NCBI GenBank assembly: GCA_013791705.1
Contig: VMTF01000177.1
Coordinates: forward strand, 1 to 45,855
From: Sphingomonadales bacterium
GTDB taxonomy: Bacteria; Pseudomonadota; Alphaproteobacteria; Sphingomonadales; Sphingomonadaceae
DNA: 45,855 nucleotides
Direction: 5' to 3'
This document shows positions 37,201-45,855 of the stretch, piece by piece. The position numbers were made by a program, and so were the translations under genes. Each line of letters starts with the position of its first letter. Position 1 is the stretch's first letter. The notes under the pieces were generated by a model, which saw nothing but the letters and a program-made list of their open reading frames with translations, had not been told where the DNA came from and did not search any database.

Positions 37201-37872
37201 TCAGCGACCAGCGGGCTGCTTGGCGGTGGAGGCCGGAGCTTCCTTGCCGCCCTGCGCCGCTTGCTGGGCCCGCGCTTCGCGAACCTGGCGCGGCTCCCAG
37301 CCGGCCGGCGGAACGAGCTGCGCAGTGGGAACCAGTGCGTTCAGTTCCGCCAGAATTGTCGGGCTGAGGTTGTAAGTCGGCGATTCGAGAATCACCGATT
37401 CCTGCGAGAGCAGCAGCTTGACGCCGCGCTTGGTCATCGCCGCGGTAACGGCGGCCGGCAGCTTGTCGGCAACCTGTTCCTGCACATAGGCCTGCGAATA
37501 GGCGACCGGCTGCATGATCTGCTGGAGTTCGGCCGTGCCGCTCTCCTGGATCTGCTGCATCGCCTGATACTGCTGCTGGAGCGCTGCCTGATTGGCCTTG
37601 GGGTCGGCGCGGTCCTTCTCGAACTTGGCCTGCATGGCCTGAAGCTGCGCCGCCAGTTCCTTGAGGCGGGCCTCGGTACGATCATACTGTGCCTTGTAAG
37701 TGACCGGGCGCTGCTGGTTCGCGGTCTTTACGGCATTGCTGTTCTGGACCACGCCTTCCGGATTGGCATAGGCGATTTCCTGCGCGGCCGCAGCCATCGC
37801 CGGCACTGCCGGGTATGAAACGCTCATGGCGAGAGCGGCGGCCAGCGCCACCGAAAGCATGTTCTTGCTCAT
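37201..37872 (-). CDS. OmpH/Skp-family periplasmic chaperone
   Basis: This 223-residue exported protein has a signal peptide ending [12 protein letters not shown], then a long helical, Gln/Ala/Lys-rich coiled coil ([20 protein letters not shown] and [14 protein letters not shown]), the tentacle type of Skp/OmpH. It should hold unfolded outer-membrane proteins for BamA. The ATG overlaps the bamA stop (TGATG). The C-terminal extension of about 40 residues (Ala/Gln/Lys/Pro-rich) is longer than in enterobacterial Skp. Confidence 0.9.
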   Translation of the reverse strand: MSKNMLSVALAAALAMSVSYPAVPAMAAAAQEIAYANPEGVVQNSNAVKTANQQRPVTYKAQYDRTEARLKELAAQLQAMQAKFEKDRADPKANQAALQQQYQAMQQIQESGTAELQQIMQPVAYSQAYVQEQVADKLPAAVTAAMTKRGVKLLLSQESVILESPTYNLSPTILAELNALVPTAQLVPPAGWEPRQVREARAQQAAQGGKEAPASTAKQPAGR

Positions 37873-40505
37873 CAGAACTGGGTTCCTACATTGAAAGTGA
37901 AGGTCTTGGGATCATCGCCATCCTGCTTGAGCAGGGTCTTGGCGAAATCGAGGCGGAACGGACCGAATGGCGAGTTCCAGTTTACGCCGACGCCGACCGA
38001 AACACGCGGCTTGACGGTATTGCCGAGGAAGAATTCGCTGAAGGCCGGGGCCACCGTGGCGGTACCCGCGCATGACGGATCGGGTGCGGGCGCGGCGCCC
38101 CCCTGCGGAACCGCAGCGGTGCTTGTAGCCACCCCATCACACAGCAGGCTGTAGCCATCGAGCAGACTTGGCGTGGTAATGCCCCAGACCGAGCCGATGT
38201 CCATGAAGATCGAGGGACGCAAGCCGAGTTCGCGCGCGCCCGAACCCAGCGGAATTTCCAGTTCGGCCCGGCCCTGATAGTAGTTGCGGCCACCGATCGC
38301 ATCGTCCTGCGCATTTTCCCGGTCGGTCAGCAGCACCCCGTTCGCGTCGTAAAACTGCCGCAGCACGCGCGGACCGATGCCGCGAATGTCGAAGCCGCGC
38401 ATTTCGGGTTCGCCGAGATAGAACCGGTCGGTGAGGTAGACGTCGTCCGACCCGGCGATGTTGCGATGCTTGAACGGGCGGATCGCGCCGGCTTCGGCCG
38501 AGAGCGAGAAGATGAAGCCCTTGCCGAGCGGAAAGTACTTCGCCGCATTCAGGCGCGCCCGCACATAGCTGACCGAACCGCCAAGGCCGGCGAAATCGGC
38601 ACTGACCGACATCGTATTGCCGCGCGATGGCCGCGCGCGGTTGTCGAGCGTATCGTAGATGAACGAGGCGCCCAGGATCGAACTGGTGCGCTTGCCGATC
38701 GCATCGCACAGATAGCGGCCCGCCCGGGTGGGATCGCACAGCCCCGTGCTCGGATCATAATACGTCGCCTGATCCAGCGACACGTCATCGAAGTTGAGCG
38801 TGTAGCGGCCGACCAGGCTGGTATACTCGGTCAGCGGTACGCCAAGGCGCAACTGGAAGCCGGTCGTTTTCTGCTCGTAGAGGTTGTTGCGGTTCGAATT
38901 GAGGTAATTGAAGCTGTTGTAATCGCGCCGGTAGACGTTGGCGCCGAACGACACGCTGCGATCGAATACATAGGGTTCGACGAAGTTCAGCTCGACGCTC
39001 TTGGAATAGCGCGAATAGGATGCGCTGACGCCGACGGTCTGGCCGCGTCCGCGAAAATTGCGCTGCTGGATCGAGGCCTGGAGGATGAAGCTCTCGATCG
39101 ACGAGAAGCCCGCCGAAAGCTGGAGTTCGCCGGTCGGCTTTTCCTCGACGTTGGCTTCCAGCACGATGCGATCGGGCGCGGACCCCGGCTTCTGCTCGAC
39201 GTCGAACTTCTCCTGGAAGTAGCCGAGCGACTTGATGCGGTTGGTCGAACGCTTGACCTGCAGCGAGTTGAACGCATCGCCTTCCGCCAGCCGGAACTCG
39301 CGGCGGATCACCTTGTCCTGCGTCAGCGTGTTGCCGTTGACATCGATCCGCTCGACATAGACGCGCGGCGCCTCACCGATCTGGAAGGTGATCCCCATGG
39401 TGAGATCATCCTTGCTGCGATTGTAGTTCGGCCGCACGTCGGCGAAGGCATAACCGAATGCGCCGGCCGACTGGTTCAGGCTGTCGATCGTATCCTCGAC
39501 GAGCTTGGCATTGTACCAGTCGCCCTGCTTCATCGGCAGCCGCTTGGCGAGGACATCGCCGTCAAAGTCGCGCAACTGGCTTTCGACCTTCACGTCGCCG
39601 AACTTGTAGCGCTTCCCTTCCTCCACCACATAAGTGATGATGAAATCATGCTTGTCGGGCGTGAGTTCGGCGACGGCCGAGACGACGCGGAAATCGGCAT
39701 AGCCCTGGGTCAGGTAGAACTGCCGCAGCTTCTGCTGATCGTAGGCCAGCCGATCCGGATCGTAGCTGGTGTTCGAGGACATGAAGCGGAACAGGCGCGC
39801 CTGCTTCGTCACCATTTCGCTGCGCAGATCGCCATCGGAGAACACCTCGTTGCCGAGGATGTTGATCTGGCGGACTTTCGACTTCGGCCCTTCGCTGATC
39901 TCGTAGACGATATCGACGCGGTTCTGGTCGAGCATGACCATCTTGGGCTCGACCGTCGCGGCAAAGCGGCCCTGGCGCTTGTAGAGCTCGATGATCCGGG
40001 CAACGTCGGCGCGGACCTTGGAACGGGTGAAAATCTGGCGCGGGGCGAGTTTCACCTCCGGGCTGATCTTTTCTTCCTTGAGGCGCTTGTTGCCTTCGAA
40101 AATGATCCGGTTGACGACCGGGTTTTCCTTGACCTGAATGGTCACGATCCCGGCTTCGTTGCGGATCTGGACGTCGGCAAAGAGTTCGGTCGCGAACAGA
40201 TCCTTGAGCGCCTGGTCAGCCGCAGCGCCGCTGTAGGCCTGGCCGGCGCGCAGGCGGATGTAGGACAGGATGGTGGCCGGTTCGAGCCGCTGGGCGCCCT
40301 GCACGTCAATCCGCTGGATCACCTGCGAGGCAGCTTCGGCGCCCAGAGCGGGCGATGCCGGCGAAGTTGCCGCCGGCACGTCCTGGGCCAACGCCGCAGC
40401 GGGCGCCAGGATGGAACTGCCAAGCAATCCGGCAAGCAATGCGGCGGAACGGCGGGCCGTCTTGCTGTGAGCCTCCGTGGAGTGAGCCTCCGTGGAGTGA
40501 GCCAT
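37872..40505 (-). CDS. bamA: Outer membrane protein assembly factor BamA
   Basis: BamA is the beta-barrel that inserts outer-membrane proteins. The protein is 877 residues from ATG 40505, with a signal peptide (SAALLAGLLGSSILAPAAALA) and five POTRA domains beginning RIDVQGAQRLEPATILSY. The C-terminal barrel has VPLTEYTSL and ends NSPFGPFRLDFAKTLLKQD... with terminal Phe, the usual signal. AAGGGACGG precedes the chosen start, while the track ATG 40625 and ATG 40520 lack a good site. The N-region before the signal core contains the repeated AHSTEAHSTE. Confidence 0.96.
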   Translation of the reverse strand: MAHSTEAHSTEAHSKTARRSAALLAGLLGSSILAPAAALAQDVPAATSPASPALGAEAASQVIQRIDVQGAQRLEPATILSYIRLRAGQAYSGAAADQALKDLFATELFADVQIRNEAGIVTIQVKENPVVNRIIFEGNKRLKEEKISPEVKLAPRQIFTRSKVRADVARIIELYKRQGRFAATVEPKMVMLDQNRVDIVYEISEGPKSKVRQINILGNEVFSDGDLRSEMVTKQARLFRFMSSNTSYDPDRLAYDQQKLRQFYLTQGYADFRVVSAVAELTPDKHDFIITYVVEEGKRYKFGDVKVESQLRDFDGDVLAKRLPMKQGDWYNAKLVEDTIDSLNQSAGAFGYAFADVRPNYNRSKDDLTMGITFQIGEAPRVYVERIDVNGNTLTQDKVIRREFRLAEGDAFNSLQVKRSTNRIKSLGYFQEKFDVEQKPGSAPDRIVLEANVEEKPTGELQLSAGFSSIESFILQASIQQRNFRGRGQTVGVSASYSRYSKSVELNFVEPYVFDRSVSFGANVYRRDYNSFNYLNSNRNNLYEQKTTGFQLRLGVPLTEYTSLVGRYTLNFDDVSLDQATYYDPSTGLCDPTRAGRYLCDAIGKRTSSILGASFIYDTLDNRARPSRGNTMSVSADFAGLGGSVSYVRARLNAAKYFPLGKGFIFSLSAEAGAIRPFKHRNIAGSDDVYLTDRFYLGEPEMRGFDIRGIGPRVLRQFYDANGVLLTDRENAQDDAIGGRNYYQGRAELEIPLGSGARELGLRPSIFMDIGSVWGITTPSLLDGYSLLCDGVATSTAAVPQGGAAPAPDPSCAGTATVAPAFSEFFLGNTVKPRVSVGVGVNWNSPFGPFRLDFAKTLLKQDGDDPKTFTFNVGTQF
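40468..40503. repeat. 15-bp tandem repeat in the 5' end of bamA
   Basis: TGAGCCTCCGTGGAG occurs at 40468-40482 and 40483-40497, with six more matching bases to 40503. On minus it encodes repeats of AHSTE in the n-region of the BamA signal peptide. Because 15 is a multiple of three, copy changes would keep the frame. Confidence 0.9.
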
Positions 40506-40680
40506 TGTCCGTCCCTTCATCGACGCGATATCCTGATTATTTCTGCGGTCGCCAGCCTGCCATGGGCGTCTTGCGGGCGAAGCCTTCGGGCAGTCGCTGC
40601 CCTCTGCCCGATGCCGCATCGCCAATCAAGCAATCTGTCCGGTCCCGAGGTTAAGGTGTGGCAAGATGTGCCCGACTTTT

Positions 40681-41802
40681 TCAAGTTCCCCCGAAGGGAG
40701 AGAGCGAGACCAGATCGTTCAACGTGACGAACAGCATCAAGGCCAGCACAAAGGCCAACCCGGTGCGATACGCCCAGTCCTGACTGCGGGCGCCGAGCGG
40801 TTTGCGGCGGACGGCCTCCGCAGCGTAGAAAGCCAAGTGGCCGCCGTCGAGCGCAGGAATTGGCAACAAGTTGATGAATGCCAAGTTAATCGAGATGAAG
40901 GCCGTGAAAGACACGAACTCGAGCCAGCCAAGGCTGAGCCGTTCGCCGGAATATTTCGCGGTCTTGATCGGGCCGCCCAGTTCGCTGACCGAGCGCTGAC
41001 CGGTGACGATCTGGGCCACGCCGACGCCCAGCATCCGCACGATCCCGATCGTCTGCCTGCCCGCCAATGCGACGGCCTCGATCGGCCCGACCGGTTCGAT
41101 CGCGGGGCTGGCGCCCTTGATCCCGAGCTGGCCAACGCGGGATTCGTTCCCGAATTCGTCCTTCAGCACATTGGCGGCGGCGGTGATCCGCACCGGGAAT
41201 TCCGCGCCGTCGCGCCGGACGGTCAGCGTGAAAGTGGTATCGGGATAAGGCCAGATGCGCTGGCGCAAAGCCTCGAAATCGGCGGTCGGCTTACCATCGA
41301 CCGCAACGATGCGATCGCCCTTCTGCAGCCCCGCGACCGCGGCAGGCGAATTCGCCAGGTAGTCATCGACCACCGGCGGGGCAACGATCTTGCCGAATGC
41401 CAGGTTGAAGGCCGCGAACACGATCAGCGCGAACAGCAGGTTGGTCACCGGACCGGCAGCCACGATCAGCGCGCGCTGCCACAAGGGGTGGGCATTGAAG
41501 GTGGCGGCGCGTTCCTCGTCGGACAGCCCGGCGAACTTTTCGTCATCCGGACGCGAAGTCGGATCCATGTCGCCCGCAAACTGGACATAGCCGCCGAGCG
41601 GGATCGCCGAGAGCTTCCAGCGCGTGCCGCGCCGGTCGGTCACGCCCCACAGCTCCTTGCCGAAACCGACCGAGAACGCATCGGCCTTCACGCCGCACCA
41701 ACGGGCCACCAGATAGTGCCCCAACTCGTGAATGACGACGAGCGGCCCGAGCAGCAGCACGAAACCGATGATCGTGACGAGCAAGGAAGGCGAATGGGTC
41801 AA
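40681..41802 (-). CDS. rseP: RIP metalloprotease RseP
   Basis: This site-2 intramembrane zinc protease cleaves anti-sigma factors or signal-peptide remnants. It is 373 residues with HELGHY in the first helix, GYVQFAGD, a PDZ domain (ANSPAAVAGLQKGDRIVAVDG), and the C-terminal LLPIPALDGG third-ligand motif. The start is TTG 41802 with GGAG ten bases upstream, directly following dxr. The usual N-terminus (SLLVTIIGFVLLLGPLVVI) supports this start. Confidence 0.95.
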   Translation of the reverse strand: MTHSPSLLVTIIGFVLLLGPLVVIHELGHYLVARWCGVKADAFSVGFGKELWGVTDRRGTRWKLSAIPLGGYVQFAGDMDPTSRPDDEKFAGLSDEERAATFNAHPLWQRALIVAAGPVTNLLFALIVFAAFNLAFGKIVAPPVVDDYLANSPAAVAGLQKGDRIVAVDGKPTADFEALRQRIWPYPDTTFTLTVRRDGAEFPVRITAAANVLKDEFGNESRVGQLGIKGASPAIEPVGPIEAVALAGRQTIGIVRMLGVGVAQIVTGQRSVSELGGPIKTAKYSGERLSLGWLEFVSFTAFISINLAFINLLPIPALDGGHLAFYAAEAVRRKPLGARSQDWAYRTGLAFVLALMLFVTLNDLVSLSPFGGT

Positions 41803-41803
41803 G

Positions 41804-42961
41804 TCAGGCTGGCTCCATCATCTCGCGTGTGCGGTATCGCGCTTCGGCATCTACCGCAATAACCTCGGCCAGCGAAGTCGGCGCGGGCGGCGCAAACCGG
41901 CCGAGTGTCTCCTCCACTTGTGCCGCAATCGCGGTGAACGCCAGCTTGCCGGCCAGAAACGCCGCTACGGCGACTTCGTTGGCGGCATTGAGCACGGCAG
42001 GGGCCGCGCCGCCGGCCTCGGCCGCCTCGCGGGCCAGCCGGGTGGCGGGGAACAGCACCTCATCGGGCGCCCGGAAAGTCAGTTCGCCGATCGCGGCCAG
42101 ATCGAGCGGGGCGCACGGAGTGTCCATCCGCTCCGGCCAGGCCAGCGCCGAGGCAATCGGCACCCGCATATCGGACGGGCCGAGCTGCGCGAGCGTCGAG
42201 CCGTCGCGATATTCGACCATCGAATGGACAATCGACTGCGGGTGGACGATGATCCTGAGCCGCTCGGCGCCGACCGGGAACAGGTGGAAAGCCTCGATGA
42301 ATTCGAGTCCCTTGTTCATCATCGTCGCGGAATCGACACTGATCTTCGCACCCATCGACCAGTTGGGGTGCTTCACCGCCTCGGCCGGAGTGGCCCGGAC
42401 CAATCGTTCGAGCGGCCATTCCCGGAACGGCCCGCCGCTGGCGGTCAGGGTGATCCAGCGGACGTGTGCCAGATCGTTGCCGGCAAGGCACTGGAAGATC
42501 GCGTTGTGTTCGGAATCGACCGGCAGCAGCGTCGCGCCCGAGCGGGCAACGGCGGCGGTCATCACCTCGCCCGCCGATACCAGCGCTTCCTTGTTGGCGA
42601 GCGCGATCGTGCCCCCCTGCTCGATCGCCGCCATCGTCGGGGCCAGCCCCGCACAGCCGACGATCCCGGCCACGGTGACATCAGCCAGGCGGCTGGCCGC
42701 TTCGACCAGCGCCCCGCCCCCGCCGGCGGCAGCGATCCCGGTTCCCGCCAGCGCCTCGCGCAGCGCGGGGAGGCTCGCCTCGTCGGCCACCACGGCGATT
42801 TCAGCGGAAAATTCGCGCGCCAGCTTCGCCAGTTCCACGGCATTGGCATTGGCGGTGAGCGCCACGATGCGCCACTTGCCCGCCTCGCGCCGGATCAGAT
42901 CGAGCGTGGAGGCGCCGATCGAACCGGTCGCCCCGAGGATGGAGATGGCGCGGCGCGTCAT
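41804..42961 (-). CDS. dxr: 1-deoxy-D-xylulose-5-phosphate reductoisomerase Dxr
   Basis: Dxr converts DXP to MEP with NADPH, the committed step of the non-mevalonate isoprenoid pathway. From ATG 42961 (MTRRAISILGATGSIGAST) it is 385 residues; the 580-residue track ORF extends into cdsA. Motifs include NKEALVSAGEVM, PVDSEHNAIFQCL, TASGGPFRE, HPNWSMGAKISVDSATMMNK and LNAANEVAVAAFL. It overlaps cdsA by four bases (ATGA) and is followed after one base by rseP. Confidence 0.97.
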   Translation of the reverse strand: MTRRAISILGATGSIGASTLDLIRREAGKWRIVALTANANAVELAKLAREFSAEIAVVADEASLPALREALAGTGIAAAGGGGALVEAASRLADVTVAGIVGCAGLAPTMAAIEQGGTIALANKEALVSAGEVMTAAVARSGATLLPVDSEHNAIFQCLAGNDLAHVRWITLTASGGPFREWPLERLVRATPAEAVKHPNWSMGAKISVDSATMMNKGLEFIEAFHLFPVGAERLRIIVHPQSIVHSMVEYRDGSTLAQLGPSDMRVPIASALAWPERMDTPCAPLDLAAIGELTFRAPDEVLFPATRLAREAAEAGGAAPAVLNAANEVAVAAFLAGKLAFTAIAAQVEETLGRFAPPAPTSLAEVIAVDAEARYRTREMMEPA

Positions 42962-43701
42962 GCCGGTGAGGGCAGCAGCGAACCGCCGCTGGCCACCGTG
43001 ACGCCCATCACCACCAGGAAGAATACGCCGATGACGAACTGAACCGCCAGCAAGCCATCGACCCGATCGAACACGCCGCCATGCCCGGGAATGAGCTTGC
43101 CCGAATCCTTGACGCCCGCGCGCCGCTTCATCCAGCTCTCGAAGAAGTCGCCGGCCTGCGCCACGACTGCCGCGATCATCCCGAACAGGGCCATTTGCCA
43201 CGCCAGTGTGCCGACACCGGCCGCGTTCGCGGTCTGGCCCGCGAAAATGGCCACCGGAACAACGGCCACGGCAGCAGCAGCGGCCATTCCGCCCGCCAGC
43301 CCGGACCAGGTTTTGGAGGGGCTGATCGCGGGCGCGATCCTGGGGCCGCCGAACGCGCGGCCGGTAAAATAAGCTCCCACGTCCGTGGCTATGACCAGCA
43401 GCAGGGGCAATGCCACCGCGCCCGGCCCCATATCGCGAAGAATGAGGAGCGCCAGGCAGGCCGCGCCGACATAGATCAGCCCGCCCAGATGCCAGAGAAA
43501 GCGCGCGACCAGATGCTGCGTGAACGCCAGCACCAGCTTCGACCATTCGACCAGTACGCCCGCCGCGACGAGGCCGACAAACAGGGCCCAGACCCGGCCG
43601 CCGAGCCAGAGCGCCATTCCGGCAAGCGCGACCATGACCAGCGCCGACACGGTGCGAACGGCCAGTTCAGGCTGTTTGGCCGGCTGTTCAGCGCCCGCCA
43701 A
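42958..43701 (-). CDS. cdsA: Phosphatidate cytidylyltransferase CdsA
   Basis: CdsA makes CDP-diacylglycerol from phosphatidate and CTP for phospholipid synthesis. It is a multi-helix membrane protein with the family signature SWMKRRAGVKDSGKLIPGHG followed by GVFDRVD, plus SPSKTWSG. I choose TTG 43701 (MAGAEQPAKQPELAVRT, 247 residues), which overlaps uppS by 14 bases and has GGGAG eight bases upstream. ATG 43737 and the track ATG 43797 overlap uppS much more. The end overlaps dxr (ATGA). Confidence 0.92.
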   Translation of the reverse strand: MAGAEQPAKQPELAVRTVSALVMVALAGMALWLGGRVWALFVGLVAAGVLVEWSKLVLAFTQHLVARFLWHLGGLIYVGAACLALLILRDMGPGAVALPLLLVIATDVGAYFTGRAFGGPRIAPAISPSKTWSGLAGGMAAAAAVAVVPVAIFAGQTANAAGVGTLAWQMALFGMIAAVVAQAGDFFESWMKRRAGVKDSGKLIPGHGGVFDRVDGLLAVQFVIGVFFLVVMGVTVASGGSLLPSPA

Positions 43702-44395
43702 AGCGCCGCTCCCGGGTCGCGAATTCGGCAAGGGCATCCTCAAGCTGCTCCGGCCCGAAATCGGGCCAGAGGACGTCGGTGAATTGCATTTCGGCATAGG
43801 CAGCCTGCCATAGCAGAAAATTCGACAGCCGTACTTCGCCGGAGGTGCGGATCAGCAGATCGAGCGGCGGCAGATCGGCCGTATCGAGTTCGGCGGAAAT
43901 CGCCTCGGGCGTGATCGGCCCCTTGGCCGCAGCCTTGGCGGCGGCGCGGGCGATTTCATCCTGCGAGCCGTAATTCAGGGCGATCGCCAGCGCCATCCCG
44001 GTGTTCCCGGCGGTTCTGGCGAGCGCATTCTCGATCAGCCCTACAACGTCCGGCGCGAAGGCGGAATGGTCCCCGATGATCTTCAGGCGCACGTTGTTGC
44101 CGGCAATTTCATCGAGGTCGCTGAGGATAAAGCGCTTGAGCAGCCCCATCAGGGCCGAAATCTCGTCTTCCGGGCGGCGCCAGTTCTCGGTCGAGAAGGC
44201 ATAGAGGGTGATCGCCTCCAGCCCCATTTCACCGGCCGCACGGACCACCCGGCGCACGGCTTCGACCCCGCGCTGGTGACCGAGCGCGCGCGGCAGGTGG
44301 CGCTTCTTCGCCCAGCGCCCGTTGCCATCCATGATGATGGCGACGTGCCGGACGCCATGGCAGGCACCGCCTTTGGGAGCCGGAACGGCGCTCAC
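43688..44395 (-). CDS. uppS: Undecaprenyl diphosphate synthase UppS
   Basis: UppS adds isoprene units in cis to build the C55 carrier for peptidoglycan and polysaccharides. The 235-residue protein has HVAIIMDGNGRWAKKR with the catalytic Asp, TLYAFSTENWRRP, NYGSQDEI and RTSGEVRLSNFLLWQAAYAE. The start is GTG 44395, overlapping the frr stop as GTGA. It supplies lipid carrier for the sugar transferase and for cell-wall synthesis. Confidence 0.96.
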   Translation of the reverse strand: MSAVPAPKGGACHGVRHVAIIMDGNGRWAKKRHLPRALGHQRGVEAVRRVVRAAGEMGLEAITLYAFSTENWRRPEDEISALMGLLKRFILSDLDEIAGNNVRLKIIGDHSAFAPDVVGLIENALARTAGNTGMALAIALNYGSQDEIARAAAKAAAKGPITPEAISAELDTADLPPLDLLIRTSGEVRLSNFLLWQAAYAEMQFTDVLWPDFGPEQLEDALAEFATRERRFGGR

Positions 44396-44949
44396 TTGCC
44401 GAGGATTTCCTTTTCCTTGCTCGCCGCCACTTCGTCCGCCGCCTTGACCACGTCGTCGGTCAGCTTCTGGACTTCGGCTTCGGCCCGCTTGCGTTCGTCC
44501 TCCGAGATTTCCTTCTTGTTCTCGTCGGCCTTGAGCGCTTCCATGCCGTCGCGGCGAACATTGCGGATCGCGATACGGGCCTTCTCGGCATATTGGCTGG
44601 CGATCTTGGCCAGTTCCTTGCGGCGATCCTCGGTGAGATCCGGGATCGGCAGGCGCAGGGTGTTGCCGTCGTTGATCGGGTTCAGCCCCAACCCGGCCGA
44701 ACGGATCGCCTTTTCAACCGGGCCGATGTTCGACTTGTCCGACACCTGCACGGTGAGCATCCGCGGCTCGGGCGCGGAAATGGTCGCGCACTGGGCGAGC
44801 GGCATGTTCGCGCCATAGACGGTGACCATGATCGGTTCGAGCAGCGCGGTGTTGGCGCGGCGGGTGCGCAGGCCGGACAGATCGTGCTTGAGGGCTTCGA
44901 CCGCGCCCTTCATCCGGCGCTCAAGACCGGCCTTGTCATACTTGGCCAT
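44392..44949 (-). CDS. frr: Ribosome recycling factor
   Basis: RRF splits post-termination ribosomes with EF-G. It is 185 residues, the standard size, with ERRMKGAVEALKHDLSGLRT, the NLPIGCT-like MVTVYGANMPLAQCATI segment, NPINDGNTLRLPIPDLTEDR and the basic RRKELAKIASQYAEKARIA helix. The start is ATG 44949, three bases after the pyrH stop. Confidence 0.97.
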   Translation of the reverse strand: MAKYDKAGLERRMKGAVEALKHDLSGLRTRRANTALLEPIMVTVYGANMPLAQCATISAPEPRMLTVQVSDKSNIGPVEKAIRSAGLGLNPINDGNTLRLPIPDLTEDRRKELAKIASQYAEKARIAIRNVRRDGMEALKADENKKEISEDERKRAEAEVQKLTDDVVKAADEVAASKEKEILGK

Positions 44950-44952
44950 GGC

Positions 44953-45675
44953 TTACGTTCCCTTCTGGACTATTGTCTTCGTACCCTCGCCGCGCAGCAC
45001 CTTGGCAAGGTTGCCCGGCTCGCGGATCGAGAAGACGACGATCGGAATATCGTTGTCGCGGCACAGCGCCACCGCGGACGCATCCATGACCTTCAGGTTC
45101 CCTGCCAGGACCGTGTCGTAATCGACGGCATCGTAGCGCTTTGCGGCCGGATTGGTTTTCGGATCGGAATCGTAGACGCCGTCGACGCTGGTGCCCTTGA
45201 ACAACGCGTCGCACCTCATTTCGGCGGAGCGCAGCGCAGCGCCGGAATCGGTCGTGAAATAGGGGCTGCCAACCCCGGCGGCGAAGATCACCACGCGGCC
45301 CTTTTCAAGATGCCGTTCCGCGCGGCGGCGGATCACCGGCTCGCAGACCTGATCCATCTGTACCGCCGACTGGACCCGGGTGCACACGCCGAGCTGTTCG
45401 AGCGCGTTCTGCATCGCGAGGGCATTCATCACCGTGGCGAGCATGCCCATGTAATCGGCCTGGGCGCGGTCCATGCCCTTGGCGGCCCCGGCCATGCCGC
45501 GAAAGATATTGCCGCCGCCGATGACCAGACAGATTTCAAGGCCGGTTTCCTTGGCCTCTTTAACTTCCTTCGCCAGTTCCGCGACAAACTCGGGATCGAT
45601 CCCGAATTGCTGACTTCCCATCAGCACCTCGCCCGAGAGCTTGAGCAGGATGCGTTGGTAAGTCGGCGCAGTCAT
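44953..45675 (-). CDS. pyrH: Uridylate kinase PyrH
   Basis: PyrH phosphorylates UMP to UDP. The 240-residue protein has [45 protein letters not shown], the [16 protein letters not shown] segment, and [19 protein letters not shown]. The start ATG 45675 ([13 protein letters not shown]) lies behind a likely promoter. rpsB and tsf, usually just upstream, would lie beyond the window edge. It is the first gene of the pyrH-frr-uppS-cdsA-dxr-rseP run. Confidence 0.97.
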   Translation of the reverse strand: MTAPTYQRILLKLSGEVLMGSQQFGIDPEFVAELAKEVKEAKETGLEICLVIGGGNIFRGMAGAAKGMDRAQADYMGMLATVMNALAMQNALEQLGVCTRVQSAVQMDQVCEPVIRRRAERHLEKGRVVIFAAGVGSPYFTTDSGAALRSAEMRCDALFKGTSVDGVYDSDPKTNPAAKRYDAVDYDTVLAGNLKVMDASAVALCRDNDIPIVVFSIREPGNLAKVLRGEGTKTIVQKGT

Positions 45676-45707
45676 CGGAAAGGTTCACTCGCAATAAGGT
45701 GGCGGCC

Positions 45708-45735
45708 CTTATACTTGCCGCGCGGCCCATGCCAA
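45708..45735 (-). promoter_or_regulatory. Likely sigma-70 promoter for pyrH
   Basis: On minus, TTGGCA (45730-45735 on plus) and TATAAG (45708-45713) are separated by 16 bases, a good match to TTGACA/TATAAT. Transcription would start about 25 bases before the pyrH ATG at 45675. Confidence 0.6.
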
Positions 45736-45799
45736 GGGCGCGCGTTCGGCGAGTGCACAGACGCCTGACAAGCGTATCCCCGCGCCCGCAGGATAGCCA

Positions 45800-45855
45800 A
45801 ACAAAAACCCCCCCCCCGGAAACAAATGGCTCAAAAATTAAATTATGACACCCCC
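45800..45855. other. Low-complexity window end with C10 tract
   Basis: After ordinary GC-rich sequence the last bases contain AAAAA followed by ten C, then an AT-rich stretch with TTAAATTATG and a final CCCCC. No gene is visible. It may be a contig edge of poor quality or the damaged terminator of the upstream gene. Confidence 0.5.

Noticed and set aside
38466-40727. 753-residue plus-strand ORF
   Set aside because: It is antisense to bamA, which has all family features; the product has no domain pattern.

Overview
The window is a high-GC, gene-dense piece of an alphaproteobacterial chromosome, most likely from Sphingomonadales (a Novosphingobium-, Sphingomonas- or Erythrobacter-like organism). 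The reasons are the order fabZ-ompH-bamA-rseP-dxr-cdsA-uppS-frr-pyrH, the XrtA/PEP-CTERM regulators prsK and prsR with a TIGR03013-type glycosyltransferase, many GTGA/ATGA stop-start overlaps, and frequent GTG and TTG starts. No taxon can be fixed without a search.

Layout. 1-2610: the end of a phosphate-uptake operon (pstA partial, pstB, phoU, phoB). 2769-5752: a three-gene exporter (HlyD-type adaptor, FtsX/MacB-type permease, LolD-like ATPase). 5835-10272: a pyridoxamine-phosphate-oxidase-like protein, an APC amino-acid permease, panB and a DUF475/TerC-like membrane protein, followed by a strong terminator. 10558-17224 (minus): TPR protein, PrsR, PrsK and an XrtA-associated sugar transferase, the regulatory part of an exopolysaccharide/exosortase system. 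17445-21486: a small membrane protein, tRNA-Leu(CAA), an inositol-monophosphatase-family enzyme, efp, two small exported proteins, thiE and an EVE protein. 21573-28697 (plus): a 2OG-Fe(II) oxygenase, a GGDEF-EAL protein, dapF interrupted by an in-frame TGA, mtaB, ftsY, a YciB-like protein and a PuuD-like membrane protein. 28930-35946 (minus): kup, then the cytochrome c maturation operon ccmC-D-E-F-G-H-I. 36093-45675 (minus): tRNA-His, rpmE, then the envelope, lipid, isoprenoid and translation cluster from fabZ to pyrH.

How the genes work together. PstAB/PhoU/PhoB import and sense phosphate. PrsK/PrsR probably control exopolysaccharide genes, and the sugar transferase starts the polymer. CcmC-I deliver haem to apocytochromes c. 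BamA, OmpH, FabZ, RseP, CdsA, UppS and Dxr build the outer membrane, phospholipids and isoprenoid carriers; Frr and PyrH serve translation and pyrimidine supply.

Most striking observation. dapF, normally essential for meso-diaminopimelate synthesis, has a TGA where the family pattern suggests TGG. The break falls close to the boundary between the two half-domains, each of which keeps its catalytic cysteine. It may be a sequencing error, a real nonsense mutation, readthrough, or a split enzyme. I did not find a clearly new multi-gene system. No CRISPR array, prophage, insertion sequence or integrase was seen, and no stretch longer than 300 bases lacks a gene.
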